From NCBI RefSeq assembly GCF_900601905.1, contig NZ_UWFA01000137.1:124001-188000 (forward strand): a DNA stretch of 64,000 nucleotides, written 5' to 3'. A program made the translations under genes and the position numbers. The notes under the pieces are model-generated. The model searched no databases and was not told the origin of the DNA. It saw only the letters and a program-made list of their open reading frames with translations. Below, piece after piece: positions 40,266 to 50,514 of the stretch. Origin of the DNA: Pseudomonas viridiflava. Lineage in GTDB: Bacteria > Pseudomonadota > Gammaproteobacteria > Pseudomonadales > Pseudomonadaceae. Each line of letters starts with the position of its first letter. Position 1 is the stretch's first letter.

Positions 40266-41759
40266 TCAATTGGTCGCCGGGCGATACTGCAACGCTTCGG
40301 CCACGTGGCTTCTGTTGATGGCTTCAGCCTGCTCCAGATCAGCCAGAGTGCGGGCCACTTTGAGCAAGCGATGGGCCGAGCGAAGTGACAAGGTCAAACG
40401 CTCGCAGGCGGTTTCAAGCCAGGCTTCGTCGGCGCTGGTCAACGCGCAGTGCCGGCGCAAGGCGGGTAAATCGAGGAAAGCATTGGCGCAACCCTGGCGC
40501 TGGTTCTGAATGTCTCGGGCCTGAGCAACCCATACGGCAGCGCTTGCGGTGCTGTCGCCGGTCTGTGTGCCGGGGTTCAGGGCGGTGGCTTCGCGCGCCA
40601 CCGTCAGGTGCAGGTCGATGCGATCCAGCAGCGGCCCGGACAGCTTGTTGCGATAACGCTGGATCTGCTCGGTGGAACACCGGCAGCGCCCGGTCGGCTC
40701 GCCCAGGTAGCCGCAAGGGCAGGGGTTCATGGCTGCGACCAGTTGAAAACGCGCCGGAAAGCGGACCCGATCCCGCGCCCGGGAAATCACGATATGCCCT
40801 GACTCCATAGGCTCGCGAAGCACTTCCAGCACCCGGCGATCGAACTCCGGCAACTCATCCAGAAACAATACGCCATGGTGGGCAAGGGTGATCTCGCCGG
40901 GCTGCGGACGACTGCCGCCGCCCACCAGCGCAGGCCCTGATGCCGAGTGGTGCGGTTGACGAAAGGGCCGTTGCGGCCAACGGGTGAGCGGGACCTGGCT
41001 GGCGACCGACTGAATCGCCGCAACCTCCAGCGCCTCGTATTCATCCAGCGGCGGCAACAGCCCCGGCAAGCGGCTGGCGAGCAAGGTTTTACCGGTCCCC
41101 GGCGGGCCGCTGAACAGCAGGTTATGAGCGCCTGCCGCAGCCACGATCAACGCACGCTTGGCGGCCGTCTGCCCCTGAACTTCGCTGAGATCCGGATACG
41201 GTTGGGGCAGGTGCAACAGTCCGCTGGCCTGATAGGGCGTGATCGGCGTCTGGCCGTTGAAATGAGCGATCAGTTCCAGCAAGTGATTGACCGCAATCAC
41301 CCGCAGACCGGATGCCAGACTGGCTTCCTCGGCGTTGACCGCCGGAATGATCAACGTGCGCCCCGCTGTTCGCGCCGCCAGCGCGGCGGGCAATACTCCC
41401 TGGATCGGGCGAATGGCACCGGACAACGCCAGTTCACCCAGGCATTCCACATCCTGCAACGCAACCAGTGGGATCTGCCCGTTGGCCGCCAGCAGCCCCA
41501 GCGCAATGGCCAGATCAAAACGCCCGCCATCCTTGGGTAGGTCGGCAGGCGCGAGGTTAAGCGTGATGCGCCGATCCGGAAACCTGAGGCCCGAATTGAG
41601 AATTGCGCTGCGCACCCGGTCCTTGCTTTCGCGCACCGCACCTTCGGGCAAGCCCACCAGCGTCAGGGCAGGCAGGCCGTTGGCCAGATGAGCTTCGACA
41701 GTAACCGCAGGCGCTTCGACACCCACTTGGGCACGGCTATGGACGATGGCGAGAGACAT
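40266..41759 (-). CDS. yifB: YifB family Mg-chelatase-like AAA+ ATPase
   Basis: 497 residues from ATG 41759 (MSLAIVHSRAQVG); an upstream in-frame start adds 16 residues that do not match the family. Lon-protease-like N-terminal domain (about 1-170), AAA+ core with Walker A FSGPPGTGKTLLASRLPG near 217-235, and a C-terminal Mg-chelatase-type domain with the cysteine-rich CPCGYLGEPTGRCRC. YifB is related to ComM, which helps branch migration in natural transformation. It is well conserved and its role here is not known. Confidence 0.9.
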   Translation of the reverse strand: MSLAIVHSRAQVGVEAPAVTVEAHLANGLPALTLVGLPEGAVRESKDRVRSAILNSGLRFPDRRITLNLAPADLPKDGGRFDLAIALGLLAANGQIPLVALQDVECLGELALSGAIRPIQGVLPAALAARTAGRTLIIPAVNAEEASLASGLRVIAVNHLLELIAHFNGQTPITPYQASGLLHLPQPYPDLSEVQGQTAAKRALIVAAAGAHNLLFSGPPGTGKTLLASRLPGLLPPLDEYEALEVAAIQSVASQVPLTRWPQRPFRQPHHSASGPALVGGGSRPQPGEITLAHHGVLFLDELPEFDRRVLEVLREPMESGHIVISRARDRVRFPARFQLVAAMNPCPCGYLGEPTGRCRCSTEQIQRYRNKLSGPLLDRIDLHLTVAREATALNPGTQTGDSTASAAVWVAQARDIQNQRQGCANAFLDLPALRRHCALTSADEAWLETACERLTLSLRSAHRLLKVARTLADLEQAEAINRSHVAEALQYRPATN

Positions 41760-41910
41760 TGATTCTTCCTTGAAAAAACGACACCCGCATCCTGCGGTAT
41801 TACGCAAAGTTTTGAAGGAAGGAATGGATACAGGGTGTTAATGGCGGCATGTCGAGTGGGCGCCATGCACCGTTTTGTGTCTGCTACACCCATTGGTGAA
41901 GTTAGATCGG

Positions 41911-41998
41911 TGGAAGCTTGCTCGCGAAGAAGTCGGGGGAGGGAGTTCCCAAGGATCTATCCAACCGTTGCTATCGCCTTCGCGATCAAGCTCGCACA
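41911..41998. repeat. Degenerate REPIN-like element
   Basis: GGAAGCTTGCTCGCGAAGAAG and CCTTCGCGATCAAGCTCGCAC are diverged arms of the GAGCTTGCTCGCGAAG REP type, between yifB and ubiK. The rest of the 283-bp gap holds no gene I can support. Confidence 0.5.
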
Positions 41999-42042
41999 CA
42001 AGTTGACCGTTTACTGCGCGGCAGCGCGGTGTCGAAGCCAGG

Positions 42043-42306
42043 TTACTCGGCAGTTGGCTGATGCTGCCGGGCTTCCATCTCGGCCACTTTGGCCTCCAGG
42101 GCTTCAAGACGCGCGCGGGTGCGGGCCAGGACGGCCATCTGGCTGTCGAATTCTTCGCGACTGACCAGGTCCAGTTTGCTGAAGCCGCTCTGCAGCAGGG
42201 CTTTGAACTGGGTTTCAAATTCATTGCGCGGGATAGGCGTCTCGCCATTGAACAAGCGCGAGGCGTGGCCGCTCAGGGCATCGAGAAAAGCTTTGGGCGC
42301 GAGCAT
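42043..42306 (-). CDS. ubiK: Ubiquinone biosynthesis accessory factor UbiK
   Basis: 87 residues. The BMFP/UbiK pattern is seen: N-terminal MLAPKAFLDALSGHASRLF, then NEFETQFKALLQSGFSKLDLVSREEFDSQMAVLARTR, ending in a heptad-like leucine/glutamate helix (LEALEAKVAEMEARQ) that forms a coiled coil. UbiK works with UbiJ in aerobic ubiquinone synthesis. The gene is divergent from the nitrogen-regulated glnK-amtB region. Confidence 0.88.
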   Translation of the reverse strand: MLAPKAFLDALSGHASRLFNGETPIPRNEFETQFKALLQSGFSKLDLVSREEFDSQMAVLARTRARLEALEAKVAEMEARQHQPTAE

Positions 42307-42384
42307 GACAAACCTCCAGATTCAGATGGGCGGCAGTGTAGCACGCAGTGTCTATAGTCAATTCACGCAAGGGATGTGCACGAA

Positions 42385-42431
42385 AATCGAGCACTGCCCT
42401 GTGCACGCACGCACTTTTGTTGTGCGTGCAC
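42385..42431 (+). promoter_or_regulatory. NtrC-like operator cluster upstream of glnK
   Basis: Repeated GTGCAC/GCAC units, including the perfect inverted repeat GTGCACGCAC (42401-42410) and GTGCGTGCAC (42422-42431), and GCAC-N6-GTGC at 42391-42404. Related to the NtrC dyad (GCAC-N7-GTGC). It sits about 70-120 bp upstream of the -24 element, a usual enhancer distance. Confidence 0.5.
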
Positions 42432-42501
42432 TTGCCTTGCAATGGGTTCGCGGCGGCGCAATACCGGGTCAAGAGCCTGTATTCGCTGAAAAATCAGGAG
42501 A

Positions 42502-42517
42502 TGGCAAGGTTTCTGCT
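42502..42517 (+). promoter_or_regulatory. Sigma-54 promoter of glnK-amtB
   Basis: TGGCAAGGTTTCTGCT matches the -24/-12 consensus: GG at 42504 with GC at 42515-42516, ten bases apart. The leader to glnK would be about 200 nt. A weaker candidate (GTGCAC-N5-TTGCA) lies at 42426-42441. RpoN/NtrC control is well known for glnK. Confidence 0.65.
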
Positions 42518-42556
42518 TAGTCGCAATAGACCCATGCACTGATGCAGTCGCTGTGA

Positions 42557-43063
<507 letters not shown>

Positions 43064-43096
43064 GCCGCCAACCCCAACGCCCCAGGAGAAAACAAT

Positions 43097-44434
43097 ATGA
43101 CTCTGCGTCAATTCGCAGGGCTAGGAGCCCTGTTGTCCCTCGTAACCCCTGGCTTGGCCATGGCGGCAGACGAAGTGGCAGCCCCAGTACTCAACTCAGG
43201 CGACACCGCCTGGATGCTGACCGCAACAGCCCTGGTGCTGTTCATGACCATTCCTGGTCTGGCCCTGTTCTACGGTGGCATGGTCCGCTCGAAAAACATT
43301 CTTTCCGTGATGATGCAGTGCTTCGCGATCACTGGTCTGATCAGCATCCTGTGGGTCGTCTACGGCTACAGCATTGCGTTCGACACCACTGGTATGGAAG
43401 CTGGCGTCGTCAACTTCAACTCCTTCTTCGGCGGGATGGGCAAAGCCTTCCTGGCAGGCGTGACACCGGCGAGTATCACCGGCGCAGCCGCCCTGTTCCC
43501 TGAAGCGGTGTTCATCACCTTCCAGATGACCTTTGCCATCATCACTCCAGCGCTGATCGTCGGTGCTTTCGCAGAGCGCATGAAGTTCTCCGCGATGCTG
43601 ATCTTCATGGCCATCTGGTTCACCCTGGTCTACGCGCCAATCGCGCACATGGTCTGGGGCGGCGTCGGCGGCCTGATGTGGGACTGGGGCGTTCTGGACT
43701 TCGCAGGCGGCACCGTGGTTCACATCAACGCAGGTGTGGCTGGTCTGGTTGCCTGCCTGGTACTGGGCAAGCGTAAAGGTTTCCCGACCACGCCAATGGC
43801 ACCGCACAACCTGGGTTACACCCTGATTGGCGCGGCAATGCTGTGGATCGGCTGGTTCGGCTTCAACGCCGGTTCCGCTGCTGCGGCCAACGGCACTGCG
43901 GGCATGGCGATGCTGGTCACTCAGATCGCAACCGCTGCCGCTGCACTGGGCTGGATGTTCGCCGAGTGGCTGACCCACGGTAAGCCAAGCGCGCTGGGTA
44001 TCGCTTCGGGCGTGGTTGCCGGTCTGGTTGCCATCACTCCGGCTGCCGGTACTGTGGGCCCGATGGGCGCTCTGATCATCGGTCTGGCTGCAGGCGTGAT
44101 CTGCTTCTTCTGCGCCACCAGCCTGAAACGCAAAATGGGCTACGACGACTCCCTGGACGCCTTCGGTGTTCACGGTATCGGCGGCATCATCGGCGCGATC
44201 CTGACCGGCGTGTTCGCAGCACCGGCCCTGGGTGGCTTCGGCACCGTGACTGACATCCCGGCTCAGGTCTGGATCCAGTTCAAAGGCGTGGCCTTCACCG
44301 TCGTGTACACCGCGATCGTGACCTTCATTATTCTCAAGGTGCTGGACGCGGTCATGGGCCTGCGTGTCACCGAAGAGGAAGAAGCGGTCGGCCTCGACCT
44401 TGCGCAACACAACGAGCGTGGCTACAACTTGTAA
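43097..44434 (+). CDS. amtB: Ammonium transporter AmtB
   Basis: 445 residues. Signal peptide (about 1-23, cleaved near AMA-ADE), then 11 membrane segments. The Amt family signatures are present: DTAWMLTATALVLFMTIPGLALFYGG and the C-terminal FGVHGIGGIIGAI, and AmtB-type twin histidine-bearing helices. It imports ammonium and binds GlnK at its cytoplasmic face. AGGAG 8 bp before the ATG; strong terminator downstream. Confidence 0.97.
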   Translation: MTLRQFAGLGALLSLVTPGLAMAADEVAAPVLNSGDTAWMLTATALVLFMTIPGLALFYGGMVRSKNILSVMMQCFAITGLISILWVVYGYSIAFDTTGMEAGVVNFNSFFGGMGKAFLAGVTPASITGAAALFPEAVFITFQMTFAIITPALIVGAFAERMKFSAMLIFMAIWFTLVYAPIAHMVWGGVGGLMWDWGVLDFAGGTVVHINAGVAGLVACLVLGKRKGFPTTPMAPHNLGYTLIGAAMLWIGWFGFNAGSAAAANGTAGMAMLVTQIATAAAALGWMFAEWLTHGKPSALGIASGVVAGLVAITPAAGTVGPMGALIIGLAAGVICFFCATSLKRKMGYDDSLDAFGVHGIGGIIGAILTGVFAAPALGGFGTVTDIPAQVWIQFKGVAFTVVYTAIVTFIILKVLDAVMGLRVTEEEEAVGLDLAQHNERGYNL

Positions 44435-44440
44435 GCCGCT

Positions 44441-44475
44441 GAAAAAAAATGCCCGGTTTACCGGGCATTTTTTTG
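44441..44475 (+). terminator. Rho-independent terminator after amtB
   Basis: AAAAAAAATGCCCGG / CCGGGCATTTTTTT with a 4-base loop just after the amtB stop. Confidence 0.92.
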
Positions 44476-44603
44476 TCTGGGGTTTGTCGATAGGGGGCGA
44501 CGCAACACGTCTTCTGCCTGCGACGTCGAGCCATTCGAGCGCGCCCCACAGCTTCGATGCGACTGACGCCAATGGCTTACAAAAAAGGCGGATTATTGCG
44601 CGC

Positions 44604-44631
44604 TTTGCTTTTTCTACCAGCGCGTTAGAAT
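44604..44631 (+). promoter_or_regulatory. Candidate sigma-70 promoter of yjbQ
   Basis: TTTGCT (44604-44609), 16-bp spacer, TAGAAT (44626-44631, 5 of 6), giving a leader of about 20 nt to the ATG at 44657. Confidence 0.35.
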
Positions 44632-44656
44632 GCGCGCCGAACGTGCGGAGAACTGT

Positions 44657-45082
44657 ATGTGGCAACAGACCAGAATTACCCTGCGGGCTCGGCCACGCGG
44701 GTTCCATCTGGTAACCGATGAAATTGTCGCAGGCTTGCCCGAGCTGCGCAGTTGCAGAGTCGGCCTGTTGCATCTGTGGCTGCAGCATACCTCGGCCTCG
44801 TTGACCATCAACGAGAACGCCGACCCGGCTGTGCGTCGCGACTTCGAACGCTTCTTCAACCGCCTGGTGCCGCAAGGCGTTCAGGGGTTTGAGCACGACG
44901 ACGAAGGACCTGACGATTTGCCGGCGCATTTCAAAGCCAGTTTGCTAGGCTGCCAGTTGGTTTTACCGGTGACGGCGGGCCGATTGGCGCTGGGTACCTG
45001 GCAAGGCGTTTATTTAGGTGAGCATCGCGATGCTGGCGGTGCTCGCAATGTCCTCGCCACCCTTCAGGGTGAGCAGGCATGA
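44657..45082 (+). CDS. YjbQ family thiamine-phosphate-synthase-like protein (UPF0047)
   Basis: 141 residues from ATG 44657 ([15 protein letters not shown]); an upstream ATG adds nine non-conserved residues. Core motif [14 protein letters not shown] and [13 protein letters not shown]. The family is annotated as secondary thiamine-phosphate synthase on the basis of weak activity, so the biological function is uncertain. GGAG precedes the start. It sits between amtB and sutA, as in P. aeruginosa. Confidence 0.88.
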   Translation: MWQQTRITLRARPRGFHLVTDEIVAGLPELRSCRVGLLHLWLQHTSASLTINENADPAVRRDFERFFNRLVPQGVQGFEHDDEGPDDLPAHFKASLLGCQLVLPVTAGRLALGTWQGVYLGEHRDAGGARNVLATLQGEQA

Positions 45083-45122
45083 CCGCTGTTTTGCAGCGGA
45101 TGTTGAATTTTTTCCGGCAGCA

Positions 45123-45151
45123 TTCGAAAACGGGCGCAGCTGGGCTATAAC
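45123..45151 (+). promoter_or_regulatory. Candidate sigma-70 promoter of sutA
   Basis: TTCGAA (45123-45128), 17-bp spacer, TATAAC (45146-45151, 5 of 6), about 30 bp before the sutA start at 45183. A weak hairpin after yjbQ (CCGCTG/CAGCGG, T-rich tail) precedes it. Confidence 0.4.
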
Positions 45152-45182
45152 TAACGTGCTTTCGCAAGTCATGAGGTAGAAC

Positions 45183-45509
45183 ATGAGCGACGATGACAAC
45201 GACGATCTGGTTGATGATCTGGAAGGTGAAGAGGACGGTGAGGAGCTTGCAGCTGCTCCCGAAGAGGATGGTTCTGAAGCCGATGACGGTGCCGAAGCTT
45301 CGGTAACCCCGACTAAAGGCAAAGCCAAGGCTGCGGTCTCGGTTGATGAGCTGCCTAGCGTTGAAGCCAAAAACAAAGAGCGTGATGCTCTGGCTCGCGC
45401 CATGGAAGAGTTTCTCGCCCGTGGTGGCAAGGTGCAGGAAGTGGAAGCCAACGTGGTTGCCGACCCGCCCAAGAAGCCTGACAACAAATACGGTAGCCGC
45501 CCTATCTAA
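45183..45509 (+). CDS. sutA: RNA polymerase-binding regulator SutA
   Basis: 108 residues. A very acidic, disordered N terminus (DDDNDDLVDDLEGEEDGEE) is followed by a conserved helix with ALARAMEEFLARGG and the fixed tail VVADPPKKPDNKYGSRPI. SutA binds RNA polymerase and supports transcription in slow-growing, nutrient-limited Pseudomonas cells. Identification rests on these two landmarks and the genus-conserved position after yjbQ. Followed by a strong terminator. Confidence 0.92.
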   Translation: MSDDDNDDLVDDLEGEEDGEELAAAPEEDGSEADDGAEASVTPTKGKAKAAVSVDELPSVEAKNKERDALARAMEEFLARGGKVQEVEANVVADPPKKPDNKYGSRPI

Positions 45510-45528
45510 GGGTGTCAGATGCCGCATG

Positions 45529-45563
45529 AAAAAAAGCCCGCTGTCGCTGCGGGCTTTTTTTTG
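45529..45563 (+). terminator. Rho-independent terminator after sutA
   Basis: AAAAAAAGCCCGC / GCGGGCTTTTTTTT with a TGTCGCT-type loop, 20 bp beyond the sutA stop. Confidence 0.92.
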
Positions 45564-45589
45564 CCTGAGATTTGCTTGCGGTCCTAGTC

Positions 45590-45677
45590 TGCGGGAGCGG
45601 TGCTTGCCCGCGATAAGGCTGGACGCGGTTCACTGTGGACCGGGTTGTTCTTATCGCGGGCAAGCACCGCTCCCACA
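45590..45677. repeat. REPIN (GCGGGAGCGGTGCTTGCCCG type)
   Basis: Inverted arms GCGGGAGCGGTGCTTGCCCG and CGGGCAAGCACCGCTCCCAC. Reading across its left arm into its spacer, about 33 bp are identical to the REPIN at 231-319 in inverse orientation, and about 27 bp of the other arm also match. Confidence 0.9.
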
Positions 45678-45692
45678 GTCATCACAAGCCTG

Positions 45693-46385
45693 TTACACCC
45701 AGGCTTTCAACACTGCCGGCAACTGCGTCAGGCTGCTGATCTCTGCGTCCGGCAGCCGGTCTGCTTCCCAGAGGTTGCCCGCCGGGTTGTACCAGATCGC
45801 GCGCATGCCGGCCTTCTGGGCTCCGGCGATGTCGTCAGCCGGGTGATCGCCAATGTGCACCGCGGCTTCGGCTGCAACGCCGCCACGCCTGAGTGCTTCA
45901 AGAAAGGGTGCCGGATCGGGCTTTCCGATTCCCAGGTCCTCGGCACACAAGGCAAATGCGAAGTAATCGGCCAGCCCCAGACGCCGTACATCGGCATTGC
46001 CGTTGGTGATCACGCCCAATGTGAAGGTTTTTGCGAGGATTTCCAGGGTCGGATGCACCTCGGGAAAAATCTCCACTTGGTGGCGGCCATGCAGAAAGAC
46101 CTCAAACGCCTGATCAGCCAGTTCCTGCGCCTCGGCAGATGGATAACCAGCGTCTTGCAAGGCCTGGAGCAGCACTTGGCGTCGCAACGCACTGATGCGG
46201 TGCTTGAACGTCGGGTCAGCGTCCACCAACCGCGAGCGAATGTCCCAGAGGTGCTCGACCGGCACCGGCCCGAGTTTCGGCGCATTATCGGTCAGCCAGT
46301 CACGCAACAGGGCTTCGGCGCCGACAATGGCGGGCGCGGTATGCCACAGCGTGTCGTCGAGGTCGAAGGTGATCAATTTAATCAT
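45693..46385 (-). CDS. HAD family hydrolase
   Basis: 230 residues from ATG 46385 ([16 protein letters not shown]). DxD nucleophile motif with D8 and D10; threonine/serine motif II (GVITNGN); lysine motif III and the DHPADD motif IV with acidic metal ligands. A cap domain fills the middle (about 15-90). HAD members hydrolyse phosphate esters; the substrate is not known. It overlaps xerC by 8 bp and is the last gene of the lppL-lysA-dapF-DUF484-xerC operon. Confidence 0.85.
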   Translation of the reverse strand: MIKLITFDLDDTLWHTAPAIVGAEALLRDWLTDNAPKLGPVPVEHLWDIRSRLVDADPTFKHRISALRRQVLLQALQDAGYPSAEAQELADQAFEVFLHGRHQVEIFPEVHPTLEILAKTFTLGVITNGNADVRRLGLADYFAFALCAEDLGIGKPDPAPFLEALRRGGVAAEAAVHIGDHPADDIAGAQKAGMRAIWYNPAGNLWEADRLPDAEISSLTQLPAVLKAWV

Positions 46386-47277
46386 GGTCAGAACCTTTGC
46401 GTTTGGCCCGCGGATGGGCGCTGTCGTAGACCGTGGCCAGATGCTGGAAGTCCAGGTGCGTATAAATCTGCGTGGTCTTGATGTCAGCGTGCCCCAGCAG
46501 CTCCTGCACGGCACGCAGGTCCTGGGACGATTCAAGCAGATGACTGGCGAACGAGTGCCGCAGCATGTGTGGATGCAGGTTCTGCCCCAGCTCGCGCTCG
46601 CCCACGGCCTTGACGCGCTTCTGAATCGCTCGTGGACCCAGGCGTCGCCCTTGCTGGCTGATGAACACCGCGTCGTCTTCCGGGTTAGCCAGGGCGCGCA
46701 GTGAGATCCACGCCTGCAACGCCTCGCGGGCCTTGCTGCCGACCGGCAGGACGCGGGTCTTGCTGCCTTTACCGAGCACTTGCACCAGACCTTCGCTCAG
46801 ATCCAGTTGCTCCATGTTCAGACCGGTCAGCTCCGACAGGCGCAGCCCTGAGGAATAGAACAGCTCAAGAATCGCCTGATCGCGATGGGCCAGAAAATCA
46901 TCCTCGATTGCCCCATCCAGCAGCTGCAAGGCGCGATCGGTATCGAGGGTTTTGGGCAAGCGCCGCTCACCTTTGGGCGGCGACAGCCCATTGGCCGGGT
47001 CGTGCTCACAGATGCCTTCACGATTGAGGTAGTGATAGAGCCCGCGCACGGCGGACAACAGGCGCGCCAGGCTGCGTGAAGACTGGCCTTGCTGGTGTTG
47101 CCGGGCGACGAGGCTGCGCAGGTGCTGGATGTCAAGCGCGGCCCAGCTGGTCAGCTGCTGTTTTTCGCAGTAGGCCAGCACTTTATTGAGGTCTCGGCGA
47201 TAGGCCTCAAGGGTATGCGGCGAGACCTGACGCTCACTGCGCAGATGTGTGCAGTAGGCGTCGAGCTGCCGCTCCAT
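46378..47277 (-). CDS. xerC: Tyrosine recombinase XerC
   Basis: 299 residues. Together with XerD it resolves chromosome dimers at dif during division. N-terminal SAM-like DNA-binding domain (about 1-85) and catalytic domain with the arginine of SSGLRLSEL, the [12 protein letters not shown] box (H237, R240), H263 (LLGHADI) and the nucleophile Y272 (TQIYTH), all intact. Placement after DUF484 and dapF is conserved across gammaproteobacteria. Overlaps the HAD gene. Confidence 0.97.
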   Translation of the reverse strand: MERQLDAYCTHLRSERQVSPHTLEAYRRDLNKVLAYCEKQQLTSWAALDIQHLRSLVARQHQQGQSSRSLARLLSAVRGLYHYLNREGICEHDPANGLSPPKGERRLPKTLDTDRALQLLDGAIEDDFLAHRDQAILELFYSSGLRLSELTGLNMEQLDLSEGLVQVLGKGSKTRVLPVGSKAREALQAWISLRALANPEDDAVFISQQGRRLGPRAIQKRVKAVGERELGQNLHPHMLRHSFASHLLESSQDLRAVQELLGHADIKTTQIYTHLDFQHLATVYDSAHPRAKRKGSDHD

Positions 47278-47279
47278 GC

Positions 47280-48014
47280 CTAGCGAACCGAGCGTAGCGA
47301 ATGGGTGAAGCGCGGTAGCAGGCGCCCCAGAACATCGGCAATGTAGTTGAGGAACAGAGTGCCCACCGAGCTTTTGTAATGCTGCGGGTCGCGGCTGCCG
47401 ATGGCCAGTACCCCATGCAAGCCCAGATGATTGAGGGTCACGACGGCGCTGGAGCCAACTTCCTTGCCTTGCTCGGCGCCAAACAGAAAGCTCAGCTCAT
47501 GTTCTCGCAAGGCCCCGCAAATGGTTTTATCGCCGATCAGACCACCGATGGCCTTCTGCGCTTCGGCACTGCTGACCCAACGGCCCACCGGCATGGCATT
47601 GTCGCTGAACAGAATCAGGCTGACGAAGGGCACCTGGAAGTCCTGGCGCAGGCTGTCTTCCACGGCGATGACGATTTCTTCAAGGCTGCCGGCATCCATC
47701 AGTGCGAGATTCAGGCGGCGGGTCTTGTCGAACAGGCGGTCGTTGTCGCGTGCCACATCCATCAGCTGCGACAGGCGATGACGCATCTCGATATTGCGCT
47801 CGCGCAGCAGTTTGAGCTGGCGCTCGACCAATGAGACCGTGTCGCCACGTTGATGCGGAACGCGCATCGACACCAGCAACTCGTCGTGTTCGGCGAAAAA
47901 ATCCGGATGGTCGAGCAGGTAAGCGATGACCGCCGCTGCTTCAGGGTTTGCCACGGCGCTATCGGCAGGCGATTCGCCGGGCTTGTCGGTTGCAGTCTGA
48001 GGCGTGTCGGTCAT
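47280..48014 (-). CDS. DUF484 family protein (GAF-like)
   Basis: 244 residues. The DUF484 family signature [25 protein letters not shown] and the GAF-like C-terminal domain are visible. It is found next to xerC in many gammaproteobacteria, function unknown. It lies 2 bp from xerC and 13 bp from dapF, so it is co-transcribed. Confidence 0.85.
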   Translation of the reverse strand: MTDTPQTATDKPGESPADSAVANPEAAAVIAYLLDHPDFFAEHDELLVSMRVPHQRGDTVSLVERQLKLLRERNIEMRHRLSQLMDVARDNDRLFDKTRRLNLALMDAGSLEEIVIAVEDSLRQDFQVPFVSLILFSDNAMPVGRWVSSAEAQKAIGGLIGDKTICGALREHELSFLFGAEQGKEVGSSAVVTLNHLGLHGVLAIGSRDPQHYKSSVGTLFLNYIADVLGRLLPRFTHSLRSVR

Positions 48015-48027
48015 CGCTTTGGCTCAC

Positions 48028-48858
48028 TCATAGACGAACTTGGCCTTCATAAACCCGCACAGCGGGACCTGTCATCAGCACCGGGTGGCCCGGGCCTGCC
48101 CATTCGATGGACAGACGTCCGCCCGGCAGATCGATCAGCAGCGGCGAATCCATCCAGCCCTGGCTGATAGCAGCGACGGCAGCGGCACAGGCACCGGTGC
48201 CGCAAGCCTGGGTTTCCCCGGCTCCGCGCTCCCAGACGCGCAACTGCGCTCGCTGACGATCCACGACATACAGAAAGCCGACGTTGACGCGCGCAGGAAA
48301 GCGCGGGTGATTTTCGATTTTCGGGCCCAGCGCATGGACCGGCGCGCTGTTGATGTCATCTACGCGCAGCACCGCATGCGGATTGCCCATGGACACCGCG
48401 GCCAGCTCGACCGCTTGCCCGTCGACATCCAGGCGGTAGCTCAAGGCCTGCTCGGTGGCCTGGAACGGAATATCGGCCGGCACCAGTCGCGGCGGCCCCA
48501 TGTCGACGCTGATCTGGCCGTCGTTACGGATATCGAGCTCGATGATACCGCTCTTGGTCTCGACCTTGATTCGCCGCTTGGCGGTCAGCCGCTTGTCCAG
48601 CACGAAGCGGGCGAAACAACGAGCCCCGTTGCCGCACTGCTCCACTTCCGAACCATCGGAATTGAAGATCCGGTAACGGAAATCGACATCCGGGTTGGTC
48701 GGGGTTTCCACCAGCAACAACTGATCGAACCCTACGCCCGTGTGTCGATCACCCCATTGCTTGGCATGCTTGGGCAAAATGTGCGCGTGCTGGCTGACCA
48801 GGTCCAGAACCATGAAGTCATTGCCCAGGCCATGCATCTTGGTAAAACGCAGCAGCAT
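48028..48858 (-). CDS. dapF: Diaminopimelate epimerase
   Basis: 276 residues. Isomerises LL- to meso-diaminopimelate for lysine and peptidoglycan. The two active-site cysteines are present: C75 in [13 protein letters not shown] and the second in [13 protein letters not shown] (near residue 219). First residues [20 protein letters not shown] are the family signature. It is 3 bp from lysA, as in many genomes. Confidence 0.97.
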   Translation of the reverse strand: MLLRFTKMHGLGNDFMVLDLVSQHAHILPKHAKQWGDRHTGVGFDQLLLVETPTNPDVDFRYRIFNSDGSEVEQCGNGARCFARFVLDKRLTAKRRIKVETKSGIIELDIRNDGQISVDMGPPRLVPADIPFQATEQALSYRLDVDGQAVELAAVSMGNPHAVLRVDDINSAPVHALGPKIENHPRFPARVNVGFLYVVDRQRAQLRVWERGAGETQACGTGACAAAVAAISQGWMDSPLLIDLPGGRLSIEWAGPGHPVLMTGPAVRVYEGQVRL

Positions 48859-48861
48859 GGG

Positions 48862-50109
48862 TTACTCCGGCAGCAGGCTTTCGCCAGCAAACAGCTCGGC
48901 CACAGTCTCGCGGCGACGCACTTCAAAAGACTGCGAGCCATCGACCAGCACTTCAGCGGTTCGGCCGCGAGTGTTGTAGTTCGAGCTCATGACAAAACCA
49001 TAGGCACCGGCTGAATGCACGGCCAGCAGATCACCTTCGGCCAGCGCCAGATCGCGGCCCTTGGCCAGAAAATCGCCGGTTTCGCAGATCGGGCCGACAA
49101 TGTCGTAGGTGCGGGTTGCGCTGTCACGCGGGCGAACGGCCGTCACATCCATCCAGGCCTGATAAAGCGCCGGGCGGATCAGATCGTTCATGGCCGCATC
49201 GACTATGGCGAAATCCTTGTGCTCGGTGTGCTTGAGGTACTCAACCTGAGTCAGCAGCACGCCTGCGTTGGCGACGATGAAACGACCCGGCTCGAACACC
49301 AGCGACAGGTCGCGGCCATCCAGACGCTCACGCACAGCCTTGATGTAGTCAGCGGCGAGCGGCGGCTCTTCATCGCGATAACGCACGCCAAGACCACCAC
49401 CCAGATCGATGTGACGCAGGTAGATGCCGCAATCACCAAGGCGGTCGACCAGCGCGAGCAGGCGATCCAGCGCATCAATGAAAGGCTCCAGCGTGGTCAG
49501 CTGCGAACCGATATGACAGTCGACGCCGACAATCTCCAGGTTCTGCAGCTGCGCGGCACGCACATACACGTCTTCAGCGTCAGCAATGGCGATGCCGAAC
49601 TTGTTTTCCTTGAGACCGGTGGAAATGTAAGGGTGCGTACCGGCGTCGACGTCCGGGTTGACGCGCAGCGAGATCGGCGCGCGAACGCCCATTTCGGCAG
49701 CGACAACCTGCAAGCGCTCAAGCTCGTCGGTGGATTCGACGTTGAAGCAGTGCACACCGACTTCCAGCGCACGACGCATGTCGTCGCGAGTCTTCCCGAC
49801 ACCGGAGAACACGATTTTGTCGGGCTGGCCGCCAGCGGCAAGCACACGCTCCAGCTCGCCACGCGAAACAATGTCGAACCCTGAACCCAGACGCGCCAGT
49901 ACATTGAGCACGCCCAGGTTGGAATTGGCTTTGACCGCGAAGCAGACCAGATGCGGCGTGCCGCTGAGCGCGTCAGCGTAGGCGCGGTATTGCGCTTCGA
50001 TATGAGCACGGGAATAAACGTAGGTCGGCGTGCCGAAACGCTCGGCAATGGCAGACAACGCTACTCCCTCCGCGAACAGCTCACCGTCGCGGTAGTTGAA
50101 GGCGTCCAT
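48862..50109 (-). CDS. lysA: Diaminopimelate decarboxylase
   Basis: 415 residues. A PLP-dependent decarboxylase (fold type III) that makes lysine from meso-diaminopimelate. PLP lysine K60 in [11 protein letters not shown]; the GGGLGVRY phosphate loop and HIGSQ are present. Second gene in the lppL-lysA-dapF-DUF484-xerC-HAD operon, 9 bp after lppL. Confidence 0.97.
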   Translation of the reverse strand: MDAFNYRDGELFAEGVALSAIAERFGTPTYVYSRAHIEAQYRAYADALSGTPHLVCFAVKANSNLGVLNVLARLGSGFDIVSRGELERVLAAGGQPDKIVFSGVGKTRDDMRRALEVGVHCFNVESTDELERLQVVAAEMGVRAPISLRVNPDVDAGTHPYISTGLKENKFGIAIADAEDVYVRAAQLQNLEIVGVDCHIGSQLTTLEPFIDALDRLLALVDRLGDCGIYLRHIDLGGGLGVRYRDEEPPLAADYIKAVRERLDGRDLSLVFEPGRFIVANAGVLLTQVEYLKHTEHKDFAIVDAAMNDLIRPALYQAWMDVTAVRPRDSATRTYDIVGPICETGDFLAKGRDLALAEGDLLAVHSAGAYGFVMSSNYNTRGRTAEVLVDGSQSFEVRRRETVAELFAGESLLPE

Positions 50110-50118
50110 GTGATTCCC

Positions 50119-50265
50119 TTAAAGATGCTTGTGCGATTGCGACTTGGCTTGTTCGTCCGGGGATTTGGTGTCGTCAGGCAGGTACAGCGGACCCTTTTGA
50201 CCACAGGCAGTAACAAGACAAGCGACCGCGACAAGCGCAGCAAGCGAAGAGATCAGGCGCTTCAT
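50119..50265 (-). CDS. lppL: Small lipoprotein LppL/LptM-like
   Basis: 48 residues, too short for a general search to stand out. Signal peptide with lipobox LVTAC (Cys at 21), followed by the conserved CGQKGPLYLP segment that defines the LppL/LptM family. It is an inner- or outer-membrane lipoprotein linked to LPS transport (LptD maturation) in enterobacteria. It is always found before lysA in Pseudomonas. Ribosome binding site AAAGGAT, promoter at 50301-50329. Confidence 0.9.
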   Translation of the reverse strand: MKRLISSLAALVAVACLVTACGQKGPLYLPDDTKSPDEQAKSQSHKHL

Positions 50266-50300
50266 GGCGAAATCCTTTGTAAAAGCATTAATTGCGCCCG

Positions 50301-50329
50301 AGTATACCGGCCACCCGGCGCCTTGCCTA
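50301..50329 (-). promoter_or_regulatory. Sigma-70 promoter of the lppL-lysA-dapF operon
   Basis: On the minus strand: -35 TAGGCA (50324-50329, 4 of 6), 17-bp spacer, -10 TATACT (50301-50306, 5 of 6). It lies about 36 bp before the lppL start. Confidence 0.6.
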
Positions 50330-50514
50330 TGTGGCGCGGTTCCCGTCCGGCGGGGGTTTGACGCAGCTTCATGGTTTTACGGCAAGCAGCGCGGATTATT
50401 GGCGTGCGCATTGCTCATTGGGGGCTCGCTCGGCGGGTAAGCTTTGCATTTGCGTTTAAGCGACCGTATCTTGCGTCGCAGTGCCACCAGTAGATACTTT
50501 TTGAGGTTTTTGTA

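Noticed and set aside
43196-44929. 577-codon open frame opposite amtB
   Set aside because: Antisense to an unmistakable ammonium transporter and running through its terminator; no ribosome binding site.
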